Source: Ascochyta rabiei (lineage: Eukaryota; Ascomycota; Dothideomycetes; Pleosporales; Didymellaceae). From it: a stretch of 64,000 nucleotides of DNA. The notes beneath the pieces are model-generated. The model searched no databases. It worked only from the letters and a program-made list of their open reading frames with translations, and was not told where the DNA came from. Location: positions 930,001-994,000 of the forward strand of contig NC_082419.1 of NCBI RefSeq assembly GCF_004011695.2. Reading direction: 5' to 3'. Made by a program: the position numbers and the translations under genes. The stretch's first letter is position 1; each line of letters begins with the position of its first letter. Of the stretch, positions 1 to 11,397 are shown piece after piece.

Positions 1-3000
1 CTTCGTTCGTATCGGGGCAGCGTCCAATTGCAGTCAGCCTATCTCAGGATTTGCCTCCATCTCTGGCACGGATCCTGTTCTTCAAGAATGGGTTACACTC
101 TTGCAAGCATGGCATGATACGGGCACAATGATCGATGATTTGATGGTGGTCTAAGCCAAGCATGCTGCTTAACAGGCATTGTAATCGTTAGCACTGGCTC
201 AACAGCATGTCGAGTCCACTTTTCGCAGCCACCCTGCATGAGCCGTAGCTTAGATCCCGCGGTCGCTTGCGTTCATGTACTCTACCTTGGGGTACGTTTG
301 TATCTCTACGTTCGTCTGCTCAAAGATGCTTGTCTTCGGACGCTAATTCAAGGTCGTTCCCTTCAATTGCCACCATCGCGCCACGGCATTTGCATCCCAC
401 GCAATTAGTCAACCGGGAATAAGATTCTAAAAGGCTGCACTTTCACAGGCCCTGCCAAGCGGCACGATGAACACAGCTTTTTGGCTATTTTACGTCTTGA
501 CATCAGCATCAGCGTTGTCGTCAAGACTCGTTGTCGTCGCCCTCCCCGAGATTGCGCTTGGATGGACGCAAAATTTGAGCCACGTAATAGAGGCCAGATC
601 TCGCTCTCCGACGATCCGAAACCGACCAACTAACTCCACAAACCGCGGCCGCGATGCTCACGATGCCATTCGAGGGCGCTGGATCCGCGTCCGTCAATAG
701 GCAATGCCTATTCGCAGATGTGAAGCTTCGAACAACGTAAACGACTAAAATTACCGCTTAGCCGTTCGTCTATTCGTTCTCGACTGACGAGGTGTTGATG
801 GCCGCAATGCTCCACTTGCAAGTGCGTGATGTGGTGTTGGGTAAACCTCGGGTGGCTGCTCAGCGTGAGAGGAGAACGTCGGAACGAGGGACGAGCAGGA
901 TGTCGGATAGCGGATTTGCTTTCCTCTTGCTGACAGCTGGAGTCGAGCCGCGTAGCCGCAAAGACAGGGTAGGAGTGCGCTACGGACAATCTGAGCGGGA
1001 CGTTCCAAGGGTTGCGGCTCGCAATCTAGGCGTTACTGGCGCGCTGCTTGCTGAACGGTGGGGCAGAAGCACGATGCAGGAGAGAGAGAGATTGAAAGGA
1101 AACGTTCGTGTGTGCATCGATAAACTAGAGTTGCTGGGTGCTCGACTGTTCGTGTTTGGTGCGCGTACTGTATCGCCACATTATTCGCACTAGATGTTTC
1201 TCAGCCTCAGGCCTGTCCAAATAGATTAACGAGGTGCAGATGCAGTGCAGATTAACCGCTAGCTGCTCGAGCCTGATAAGAGCCAAGGTTGACGACGTCA
1301 AACGGAATGAGGGGCAGAATCCACAATCAACAACAGGAGGGGTATGTCCCAAGCACATCGATGCTCATACCTATAACAAGCCTTGTTATGCTATCTTTGG
1401 CCGCTGTTGAGCTCGTGTCGTGCCGTCGTGCATGCAGTCGCATCCTTTCACATAACACAACCGGCGGAATACGGAGTCGAGAGCGTTGCGTGATGTCCGA
1501 CCGATGCAGCTTGTTGCCACGGGTGGCTACGAAAAGGGGAGGGCGTAGGCGAGCCTTGGGTGCAGCTTGAAAAGGCGTTACGTGCTGATTGAAGGTGGTG
1601 CATCGGAACAGCGAGTTATTGGTGGGCGTCTTGTATGGTGTGCATCACGGTTGCGTTGGCGTCCGTAGACGGACTGTGGATTGCATTGCACGTACCTTGG
1701 TTGCCTGACTGACGTGGAACGGAAACCCATGGTTTGTGCTATGAGTTACTGGCAGCTAGATTGGATCGGTAGACTGAGAATGTTGGAGAGACACCATGGA
1801 CTGTTGGCTGATTATGGACATACTTAAGGTAGCTGGACGTCACTGTTGGTTTGGACGTCTAGGGATGGGTATGCGGCTATTGATGAAGCTCATGAATGGA
1901 CCGCAAGCGGGACGGTGCAGTAGTTCATGTAGCCCCTTGAAACATGCGCGCAGTGCTCCACCACACTGAAGCTGGAAGCCGAAAGACTGTGTCGACAAAC
2001 AGTTTACGAAGAAGGCGTGAGCTTGGTCCACATGTGAGGTTTTGCGTCCAGTGGTGCCATCTCGTCTGCATCCATTGCTTCGGCATGCCGATGGTTACAA
2101 GTGTGCGGTATGCTCGGGTTGCCGCAGTTAACACGCCTTAGGTAGATACAGGCTTTGTGTTCCTGGTGGAACTTACAGCGCTATACAAACACGGACGCCT
2201 CGTGATCTACAACGCATGGTTTGCTTAGAGACTGCAACACATGGACAAATGAATAGGACGCTGAGATGCGTCTCATGAAGCACTTAGCTTGCAATACTAT
2301 GATACGTCGTTGATCTGACATCTCGAGATTGTAAAAAATGTTGGTAGGACTCGATCACAGCTTCTCGTTGCTCATCAAGCATAATCATAATGGCTGTCCT
2401 TGCGACTAGTATTTGTGTAAGTTGTGTGTGGTGCTGCGTCTGCTGTGGCTATGACTGTAAGACAAAGCAGAAGACAGTGACAAGTCACCGCGTGGAGCAA
2501 AGTCGACCATGCTGCTGCATATCGCTGTACATTCAAGGGCAGGCGCAACTAGATGTGCGTACATACGGTCCGTTGTGAACGACTCAATCTGACGAAACAA
2601 AATCAACTTTTAGTAGCTCGATTTGCTGGCCTGATGGATACTTTTTCTTTAGCCTGCTTATTAACAGCATCAACGTTAGCTTAAGCTTCCAGACTTGCAT
2701 CTGCAGGGTGAGTTGAATCTGGAGATTGGGCGTCTGTCAGGCCTTTCGAGATCTGGGGTGCGTCGATAATGTCACCGTGGCACAGGTAGAATATGTGACA
2801 TGTGAAAGAGAGTGTCACGAGATGATCTCTGAGAGTCAAGTCTGCATGTTGCTTGGGAAGCATCAAGTGCAAGCAGGCGACATGGCTAACCTTTAGTTGA
2901 GTCGTTTGACTGTTTCCAGGATTCGACTTGATGCGTATTAATCGTACCGAAGTCATAGCCTCGCATGTTGAGATGGAGTGCGTAGAGGTCTGTCACAAGC

Positions 3001-4355
3001 AGAAGGCACATGGATGGAGCCCGTAACTAACCACATCCTCGCATGACGTTATCGAACCTATCAAACACACGTACAAAAGGTTCAAATATTAGCTTAGCAA
3101 AGGCGGGTAGGGGTACGTTATATCTTGTCAGTACGTCACGTGGATTGTATTCTCCGTGATAACGGTACGCAGTTGCTAAATTCGAGATTACTTGTAATAG
3201 CCTTGAAGCAACAAGAGGTGAGGTCAGATTTTGTCCGGGCTAGATTAGACTCTAAGACGACTGAGATGGCGGGGACACGTCAAGACCCACCGTTTCCAGT
3301 TCAAGAGTCTGGGGTCGCTGAAGATCAGTGGAAAAGAGTTTCCCACCTGTTCTATCGATAAGGAGTGAGCAGCAAATCACACTCTGTGACGGATGAGCGC
3401 AGATACGGTGTGTGGCAAGCGTGCAGTGACACACTTGCTGATGTCTGGCTGGACTGTCACGGTTTGGTAAAACGTTCTGCAATAATGAGCTTTGTGAGGA
3501 GTCGATGACCTCAAACGCAAGCCAAGATACGAGGCTGAGCGTAACGGCGGCTCCAGGCCAGGACCGAGAGCCGACGCCAAGCCAACGAGTAGGAGTCGAC
3601 ACTAGGGGAACTGAGGATGGGTTCTTGTCAGTTGGCAGACAGCCGAAGTCGCTCTGTGAGTCGTTGCGTTCCGAAAATCTCAGCGGTAGTGCATCGCCAC
3701 TAGAGGCGGGGAGTGGTTAGTGGGAAGCATTCGTGGGGTCAGACTTTAATGCATTACAACAGGGCAGGATTAATGAGGTGATGGCGCGGTGGTTTCTCTG
3801 ACGCGGCAGATTGCGCGAGTTGGACACATTGGACGAGTGCAAGATGGCTGGCACAGAGTTTTATCGAGTCGACAGGGGAAGAAGAGCGTGCGGCAGCGGC
3901 CTTGTCGTGCAGGCTGTTGGCCTGGCAGGCCTGGCAGGCTGGCCGCTGGCAAGCGTGGTGCTGTGCGTGGTGCTTGGCTTGGGAGCAGGCAGACGGCGCG
4001 CCGGCTAGGTCTTCCTGCTGGGTGCTGGATGCTCGCGGCCGCAGCCTTGCGGAAGAAAGATTTGGACGGGTTGGCTGGCAGACTGGCGGAGACGGCCACT
4101 CGAGGCCTCTGGAGAAGCGTCCAGAGCGAGCGAAGCGTGGCGCGCCGTCGGTTTGCCGGATGCCAAACCGCGGGCTCTGGGAGGTCAGCTAGCGGTGCAC
4201 AGGCGCGACGCAGCAAATGGCTGGCTGCATGTCCATCGTGCAGGATGATCCGCATCATGACATGGGCCCATGGCTGCAGTGTATCGTTTTCGATGAGAGC
4301 ACCACGGCGCAGTTGCACGACAAGCAGCCGACTCTTTCCGCTGAGGGCTGTCGGG

Positions 4356-4383
4356 CTGTAGGCCTGTAGGCCTGTAGGCCTGT
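4356..4383. repeat. Short tandem repeat, 8-bp unit
   Basis: The unit CTGTAGGC is repeated about three and a half times without interruption. It lies in non-coding DNA. Confidence 0.85.
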
Positions 4384-4995
4384 CACGGCGAGCCTGTTAG
4401 CTGTGCGAGGATTGAGCAAGTCTCATAGCGCGCGATAAAAGAGCCCAGGACGGCTGCAGCAGCTAGCAGCGCACCGAGTGCAGTCGACCGTGCCCGGCTC
4501 GTGCATGGTGATGGCGGCGATGTTCAGGTACATCTCCCGCACGCTTGCGTTGCCTTTGTGGAAGAGACAGACGGCCCTGAACAGGACTCGTGGGCGCGCC
4601 TGAAGCGGGCTTTGATCGGTGACCACGCAGCGAGCAGCCCACGTTCCCGGCTGCGTTTGCCGCCTGTCTGGGCGTGGTGGCGCCAGCAGCCGGTGTGGGT
4701 GCAGGAGAGGGAACGTCGTGGAAAAGTAGCTGTACAAGTGCTCGCTCCATGGCTTGACGGTGTTGGTGCGCCAGTGCAGGGGTGCCCTTGGCGGATTGAC
4801 GTTGCTTAGAGTGCGGCGAAGAGCGACGAGCGACGGAAGCTTTTGTGCTGAGTGGGGTGCATGGTAGCTGTTAGCAAGAGAAATACAAGCCCGCGTGCGC
4901 CCATACGACCTCAATTCACTCTCCGCAGTCCACCCTTCCCCTCCTCCTCTTCCGAACACGCAACGGACGTTCGCTGCCCTCGAACCAGCACAACG

Positions 4996-5059
4996 CCTCA
5001 CCACACCTCACCACACCTCGCCTCGCCTCACATCACCTCACATCACCTCACATCACCTT
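4996..5059. repeat. CCTCA-type minisatellite upstream of the Spt23-like gene
   Basis: Imperfect repeats of CTCACCACAC, CTCGC and CTCACATCAC follow one another over about 64 bases. They begin a pyrimidine-rich stretch that continues toward the start codon at 5545. Such stretches are common in fungal promoters, but no specific factor site is claimed. Confidence 0.7.
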
Positions 5060-5544
5060 GCAGCCGCCTCCCTGAAACGTTTTCCTCGCTAGACCCAGGA
5101 AGACGCCCAGTCCCGGTAGGCGATCATACGCCTTGTGATTGGCCCACTTTCGGCTCCGCACCAGCTCCTCCATCACTTCTGACAGCGCCCTGCTGCAACA
5201 ACGCTGCTCGGCCGCGACTTCCCTCCTCAACCCCGGGGCAGAGCCATTACTAACCCCGATTATTGCTATCGCTCGCTCCATCTCCGCCTCCATCTTCACC
5301 TCCACCACCCACGCTCGCTTTCTTACCCGTTCATGTTCGGTCTCGTGTGAACGATCGTCTGGACTACTGCAAGACGGCCGCGCACCGCCTGCAATTGACA
5401 GACAGGACCCACCCTCGACGGCTACCAGGACAGAACACCCCCTCCACAGTAGCCCCAACGCCCCCCGCCTTGATCTGACAACTACCACATAGCGACTCGA
5501 TAGTTGCCACATCCCACATCAAAGGCGTAGTCTGCACCTTCGCC

Positions 5545-7272
5545 ATGGATTTCTCCACGTTTGTCAACCCAGCTGATCTGACCTTTGACGGCTCTGCCCA
5601 GCAACCCTTCACCACAGCCAACTCTTCCAAGTTTGACACGTTTGATTTCTCCGCACCCGCCGAAGAAGAGCTGGTACATAAGCACAAGGACTCTGCCGTC
5701 GACCTGACTAAGCTTCATCAGTTTCAACAAGAGCAAGATTACTCATCCACAAGGACGAAGAGGGTCAAGATCGAGCCGACCGTGTTCGACGCTTTCCTCG
5801 ACAACTACTCTTCAGAGTCCAACACACCGTCTCCTGCTGCAGACTTTGATTTTGTCTACAGCACCGCCAACTCACCCGGCGAGTTTGCGAGAGAGGAGAG
5901 CCGCACGAGCTCACCTGAAGTATCCAACGACATGTCAGCCTACACCCCGGGTACCGCTCCTTCCGCCTACGGATACCAGTCTCCAGAAGCCATCCACATC
6001 CCCCAGGTCGAGGACAGCCTCTCGCTCAAAGTCACCATGGACAGGACCAAGACGCGTGCCGAGACCCAGACCAAGGTCACCATGGTCTTGGATCCTTTGC
6101 CTGAAACCTACAAATGGGCTCGCTTTGCCCGCCAGACCATCTCGAAGCCGAAGCAGCTGGCGACTGCAGAAGAGATCCGAGACAATCAAAAGAAAGGCGC
6201 AGCTGTCTCCATTGATTTCACCCTCGTCTGCGCCGTTGCGGTCGAGGAGCAGAAAGACATGGAACTTGCTTTTGCACGTGCTCGAGGTGAGGGTGAATTC
6301 CCTGCCAGAAGTCCACGTGTCGACGTCTCCGAGCTGGAGAAGGATGACCCCGCACACCCTCAAAACGGCGGTGCAGTCATCATCTGCAATGGCTGTCAAG
6401 AACGCGAGAAGAAGCGGTTCGGCCGCAAGAAGAAGCGCAACGAAGAAGAGGAAGAGGAGTGGAGCACCTACGATGACAAGCGTATCATCATTGTCAATGA
6501 GAAAGAGTTCAAGCGACTGGCAGACGCCGATGCCGCAGATAGCAAGTGGGGCTCAGGTGCAAAGAAAGTCGAGTTCTCCATGCGCATTGCATGCTACTGC
6601 AGACATCAAGAGTCCAAGACGCCAGTCGGGTATAGGGTCATCTTTACAATAAGGGGCGCCAACCGAGAGCTGCTAACTCAATGTGTGTCTGAGATTCTCC
6701 AAGTTACCGACGATCACAAGAACAAGGAAAACCCCCAAACCGAGCTTCTGTCGCCGTCTCTGGGCCTGCAAACCTCTATGCCCAATCAGAGCCAGCAATT
6801 TCAGCAATATCCATTATACCCGCAATACCCAATGACGACACAATTCAACTTCACTGCGCCAGCACCCACACCCTACGGCTACAACCATCCCCCTACAGTC
6901 TTCGGCATGGAGTCGCAACCTCCAACACCCATGTACTCGCGCCCTCCTTCGCCCGGCATCCACTCACAGCCAACCACTCCAACTCTGAAAGCATTCAACT
7001 TCGGCAACTATCCTCACTTCAGCCAGGCTGTTGCCCCCCAGCAGCTTACGCAGACCCTGAACAGGGTGGTCAACCCTCAGCAGACGCTCCAAACGCTTCG
7101 CCACCCCGTCACAGCCCAGCAGTCGCATCCTCTACCAAACTACGCTGCTGCACCTCAGCAAGCACCCCAAGCAATGAACTTCTCCATGCCTTCGCAGCAG
7201 CCTCCCCATGTCAACACCCAGTTCTCGCCGACAGAGACGGGGTTCTACGAATTTCCCAACTGGCAAGCTTAA
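5545..7272 (+). CDS. Spt23/Mga2-type DNA-binding domain protein without ankyrin or membrane parts
   Basis: This is a single-exon frame of 575 residues; the start codon sits in a good fungal context (GCCATGG). From about residue 160 to 400 it resembles the N-terminal DNA-binding region of yeast Spt23 and Mga2. Visible landmarks are a block near LDPLPETYKWARFARQTISK, a C-x2-C pair (CNGCQEREKKR) followed by a lysine/arginine-rich patch and acidic run, and RIACYCRH leading into VIFTIRGANRELL and VTDDHKNKE. The first 150 residues are acidic and Ser/Thr-rich; the last 170 are Gln/Pro/Tyr-rich, typical of an activation region. Spt23 and Mga2 normally continue into IPT, ankyrin and a C-terminal membrane anchor; none is present and the stop is followed by non-coding DNA. 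A role as a soluble nuclear regulator, perhaps of lipid or hypoxia genes, is inference. Confidence 0.75.
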   Translation: MDFSTFVNPADLTFDGSAQQPFTTANSSKFDTFDFSAPAEEELVHKHKDSAVDLTKLHQFQQEQDYSSTRTKRVKIEPTVFDAFLDNYSSESNTPSPAADFDFVYSTANSPGEFAREESRTSSPEVSNDMSAYTPGTAPSAYGYQSPEAIHIPQVEDSLSLKVTMDRTKTRAETQTKVTMVLDPLPETYKWARFARQTISKPKQLATAEEIRDNQKKGAAVSIDFTLVCAVAVEEQKDMELAFARARGEGEFPARSPRVDVSELEKDDPAHPQNGGAVIICNGCQEREKKRFGRKKKRNEEEEEEWSTYDDKRIIIVNEKEFKRLADADAADSKWGSGAKKVEFSMRIACYCRHQESKTPVGYRVIFTIRGANRELLTQCVSEILQVTDDHKNKENPQTELLSPSLGLQTSMPNQSQQFQQYPLYPQYPMTTQFNFTAPAPTPYGYNHPPTVFGMESQPPTPMYSRPPSPGIHSQPTTPTLKAFNFGNYPHFSQAVAPQQLTQTLNRVVNPQQTLQTLRHPVTAQQSHPLPNYAAAPQQAPQAMNFSMPSQQPPHVNTQFSPTETGFYEFPNWQA

Positions 7273-8824
7273 TACCTTTTGGCGCTGCATTACGAAAATT
7301 GAAACATGGAGTTATCATGGCGTTCCTTGGCGATCGATTGACTTGGGTACTGGACAGTTGCATCTTGAGTGGCGAGCTTGCATAACGGACATTGCAGCTT
7401 ACGGCGTATCACAGCACAGAACATGGCGTGCTTCATCATTACTTCTACTACGTTTACGAATTCGTTCCCTATACAAGCCTGGATACAACCTTGCTACTCA
7501 GACGAATATGCTTTTAATCACTAGATCAACGTTATTGTTGCTTCCATAATTGCTACTGCAGACCTCTCGTGAGGCCGTATAGACTACGAAACAATCAAAC
7601 AGATACCACACTTCACACCAATTGATTACGGGAAAACTTGCCCCCAACAGTAAAGACCTGGTTGGACTTTTAGAGGCAGGTATGCCGTGGCACCTGCCCC
7701 TCATGAAGCCTTCCCAACCCCGCATCTGACACCCAGTCCTCGTCTCGCAGACCCTGGCGTCCTGAGGGTTCACTCCTCATCCCCAGATGCATGGGGACCA
7801 CAGCATGCATGCAGTCAGCTCCCTATCCGCACCACGAATCGTTTGAAACCGCCGTGCGCCTTGGTGCTCTCGCCCTCCCCCTCGATCCAGACGTTATTAT
7901 CGCTATCTACCGACCAGCCCCCAGACATGACATGGCACACTTGCTCTCGCACCAATGAAGTAGCACCAGCATCAGCACCCCGCCGAACGAGGCCATGCAC
8001 TGCTCGGTACGACGTCCATCTTCCGCAGCCGCCGAAAACACAGTATCAAGGAGCTTACCTACAGCTCGACCCCCGCCAGCGCCCGCACTGCAGTCCAGAC
8101 GCGCCAGCTAGGTGATTGGGTCCCCACCGCCCCACAGCGCTTGAGACGATGGATCGGTGAAGAGCAGACGTCGCCAAGGGCGCGGGTTTCATCAGCACTG
8201 AGGGGTACTGTCCTGCTCATTCGATCGGTCTGCACAAGCGGTCTGCGCTCTAAAGCGGCACCGTTGTGCTGGTTCGCGGGTCGTGGGTTGCGGTTCGCGG
8301 TTCGACGGTAGCTTGGGGAGCGCCGTAACGTCTGTTGCACAAGGGCGGAGGTGTCTGTTTGGATGTTTGTTTCTGGACAGCAGAAGAAATGAAGCGCTTT
8401 CGTTTTACAGCCTGTTCGCTGTGGAGACACGTAGATGCAACAGGATACTGCCGGTTGGAAATCGCTTTTCACACACTGGGTCCTGGCTGTTGACAGACAT
8501 GCGCGACGCGGTGCATACAGACTGACCAGGCTTTCGTCTCTCTCATTTTACTACGTTACTTCGTGAACGCTTATGAGCGATTGATATTATCTACATGAAG
8601 TCGAAACGACCATCTCGACGCTAACAAATGCCTGTTGTCATGAACTGCAGCAGCCCGGTGCCGTGAGCTACATCATCCATCGGCACGCTTCAGCATATGT
8701 TGAAGCATAGGTGTGTTGGGTCAGCGTTCTACACTAGTACACTCCCATCCTGGGCAACGACCAATTCGGTCCATTCGGCAAACGACAAAGGAACATCACA
8801 GGCCGACTCGCACACGGTCTTCCC
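7273..8824. other. Convergent intergenic region
   Basis: This stretch lies between the 3' ends of the Spt23-like gene and MCX1. Open frames here are short, overlap on both strands and have no recognisable motif. It should contain both 3' untranslated regions and polyadenylation sites. Confidence 0.55.
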
Positions 8825-10759
8825 CTAGAGTCCCGCCGCGCCAGCTTTCCTGTACTCTTCGAATGTATGGACATGACCAACCGATGAGTCCTCTTTGCTG
8901 CGAAGCTCTTCATCCCATTTTTCTTCCTCCTGTGTCAGTGCAGCTTGGAAGGCACTCGACTGACCTCGGTGGAAGTACAGTGGAGCGGTTTTCAGGAGAG
9001 CAACGTCTTGCGTGACTAAAATGTGCTTGACACTCGAACCTGAGTCTCGTCAGCAATTCGTCTGGACGAGTGGATAGGATGACTATACCAGGCGTTTCGT
9101 ACTTGGCCTGCAAAAGCAGCTGGTCAACGACATGCCGCAAGCCACGCGCGCCTGTGCCCATTTTGCTGGCCTTGCGCGCTATCTCTCGCAGGGCACCATT
9201 AGTGAAGCGCAGTTCGATATTCCTTAGATAGAATTTGTGTTGCTCTTGCGAAAGGAGACTGTTCTTGGGTTCAGTGAGAACACGAACCAGCGCTTCCTCG
9301 TCAAGAGCAGACACAGCACAGACGGTAGGGACGCGACCGATCAGCTCAGGGATCATGCCATATTTCTGGAGATCGGCTGGTTGTACGTGATCAAGTACGT
9401 TGACCCGCTCTTCGGGCTTCTTCTGTCGGACACCACCAAACGGATTGGGTTTCTCGGGTGGGACGAAGAAAGGAGCGTCTTTTTTGAATCGGGCCGCTTC
9501 CTCTCCTCTCAACATGACCCCTTCAGCAGATGCCTCGGAGCTCGACGAGCGGATGGAAGCACCGAACCCTATACCTCCCATCGATTTGCGGTCCAAGATG
9601 GTCTTGTGTAGGTTGGCGAATGCGCCGGTGCATATGAAGAGAATATTGTCGGTACGTATGTTGAACACTTCGTCCTTGCCACCGCCTGGACTACCACCTG
9701 AGAGTGGGCTTCGTGGATTGTCCAGGGGGGTGTTGGAAGAGTAACCACTTGTGCTGCCAGAACCCTTGCCAGCGCTCTTCTCTGGCTTGGCACGCACTTG
9801 GACAGTCGTACCCTCGATGATCTTGAGCAAAGCTTGCTGTACGCCTTCGCCTCCAACATCCTTCCCGTGCGACATCTTGGCCGAGGCGATCTTGTCGATT
9901 TCGTCCAGCACAATGATGCCATGCTCTGTAGCTTCGATGTCATGACCTGCGGTAGAGAAGAGGCGAGACACGCACTGCTCTACATCGTCTCCAATGTATC
10001 CAGCTTGGGTAAAGGTTGTGCAGTCTGACATGGAGATAGGGATGCCTAGCGTCTTCGCCAGGGTTTTGCACATCAGAGTCTTGCCTACGCCGGTAGGCCC
10101 TAGTATGAGCACGTTCGACTTGTCTATCTGCAACGGCTCGGCATCAGTCTCTAACGAGGGACCGGCTTCTGCTGGCGCCAAGGAGGACGACGTGTAAGAA
10201 GGATCGCTATACGACGGCGAATGTGCAGGATCGTAGGCGTGTACAGCAGCCTGCTGACCTGGAAAGTCGTCTGTTTTGCTCAGTCACGATCCATCCATTG
10301 GTGGCAGAAGCACCTTGTGGCGTCAAGATAACGAGATTTGGATCTACCTTGTACAGGATGCCTGAACGCTGCGGCTCTCCGCTGCGCCTGCGCCTCCAGT
10401 CTGGCTTGCTCATCTCTCTGTCGCTGCAGCTCCTGTATGCGCAAGTGGTGTTCGTGTATGGCGACACTCAGCACCACCTTGGCGCGGTCTTGGTCGACCA
10501 CGAACTGATCCAGGTGCTGTCTCAGCGCCTTGGGGGTTACGAGACTTGCTCCCACGTTGGATGTGCCTCCCAGCGGGCCACGTGTTGGCTGATCAGTCTC
10601 GTAGAGGTTGGAGAAGCCCTGGCCGCTGAAGTCGGAGCGGCGGTAGGCAGACTGCGCGGGGCCTCGGGTGTGGAGAGCACGACGGCCGATGGTGCACAGA
10701 GCGAGATGGGATGCGCGGGCCTGGGGCGAAACAACGACGGTGAGCTTCCTGGTTATCAT
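8825..10759 (-). CDS. MCX1: Mitochondrial ATP-dependent unfoldase ClpX
   Basis: The model has three exons (10759-10348, 10258-9089, 9039-8825) with introns 10347-10259 and 9088-9040, coding 598 residues. An uninterrupted frame runs on past the second donor, but splicing restores the conserved ClpX end ([16 protein letters not shown]). The N-terminus is basic and hydroxylated, as in a mitochondrial presequence. The AAA+ core carries Walker A GPTGVGKT near residue 191, the pore loop AGYIGDD, Walker B VLDEIDK and the sensor-2 block GARGLRHVV. Bacterial ClpX has an N-terminal zinc finger that is missing here, as in Mcx1. An IGF-type loop (GIGFGAS), which docks ClpX on ClpP in bacteria, is kept. 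Mcx1 unfolds matrix proteins and activates the first enzyme of heme synthesis in yeast. It converges with the preceding gene. Confidence 0.95.
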
Positions 10760-11397
10760 GGTGGGGGGCCAGTCGCGATGCGTGTCACATCACGGGCGCA
10801 AGAGCAGAGCAGAGCAGAGTCAGAAACCGAAGCAGGAGCCTGACAGCAATCACGAGCGTGCGATAGTGCCAGGCGGGCGTGGACGTGGGAGGAGCTACAG
10901 CTCTCCGCATTGGGCCGAATGGCTGCGTGCGGGGGCGAGACGCCATCCCCAGACGTGGGTCCGTGAGAGCCAGCTAGCACAACGGAACGCAGTCCACAGC
11001 AGCCTCGCAGCGGACAAGTCAGTTAGCCAGTGCCGTGTTGCGCTCATGGCAGCCTCGCGAGAAAAGAAGCCGCCCTCGAATTCGAATCGCTGCGTGAATC
11101 CTTCCGACCCCTGCGCTGCGCGCTGTTGAGTCGCGCTACAGCCAGCCCAGTCCTGAAAGGTAGCAGAGCTATGACGTTGGTCGATGGCTGCGACCTCTCG
11201 TTGAGGCCTGCAGCCAGACACTTGGGCAAGGACCCCGCAAATCACGTCCGCTTGCTTGCCCGCTGTCTAATTGCGAGCTCGTGCATGGTTTGCGGTTAGA
11301 AAGCCGTGCACTTGGCTCCATCTTCCTGCAGACCCAGCCGACCCAGCAGCCTGATAGCAAACTTCCCGCCGCAGCACGTTCTCCACCAAACACCAAC
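10760..11397. promoter_or_regulatory. Divergent promoter region, MCX1 / branching enzyme
   Basis: The 638 bases separate the start codons of two genes transcribed away from each other, so both promoters must lie here. No credible small gene or known operator was seen. Confidence 0.45.

Larger units (their letters stand above)
1..5544. other. Intergenic region with no supportable gene
   Basis: I see no open frame in this 5.5 kb with a recognisable domain, a credible splice structure or coding-like composition. The longest frames, around 3.77-4.36 kb on both strands, overlap each other in GC-rich sequence and read as arginine/alanine-rich noise. The last 600 bases become C+T rich and contain short tandem repeats. 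They run up to the start codon at 5545 and probably form the promoter and leader of that gene. Confidence 0.6.

Noticed and set aside
3770..4361. Opposed frames of 182 and 190 codons
   Set aside because: They overlap fully on opposite strands in GC-rich sequence and show only Arg/Ala-rich composition.
8910..9036. Uninterrupted C-terminal extension of the MCX1 frame ending in a Cys/Arg-rich tail
   Set aside because: It is a read-through of a 49-nt intron; splicing restores the conserved ClpX C-terminus in another frame.
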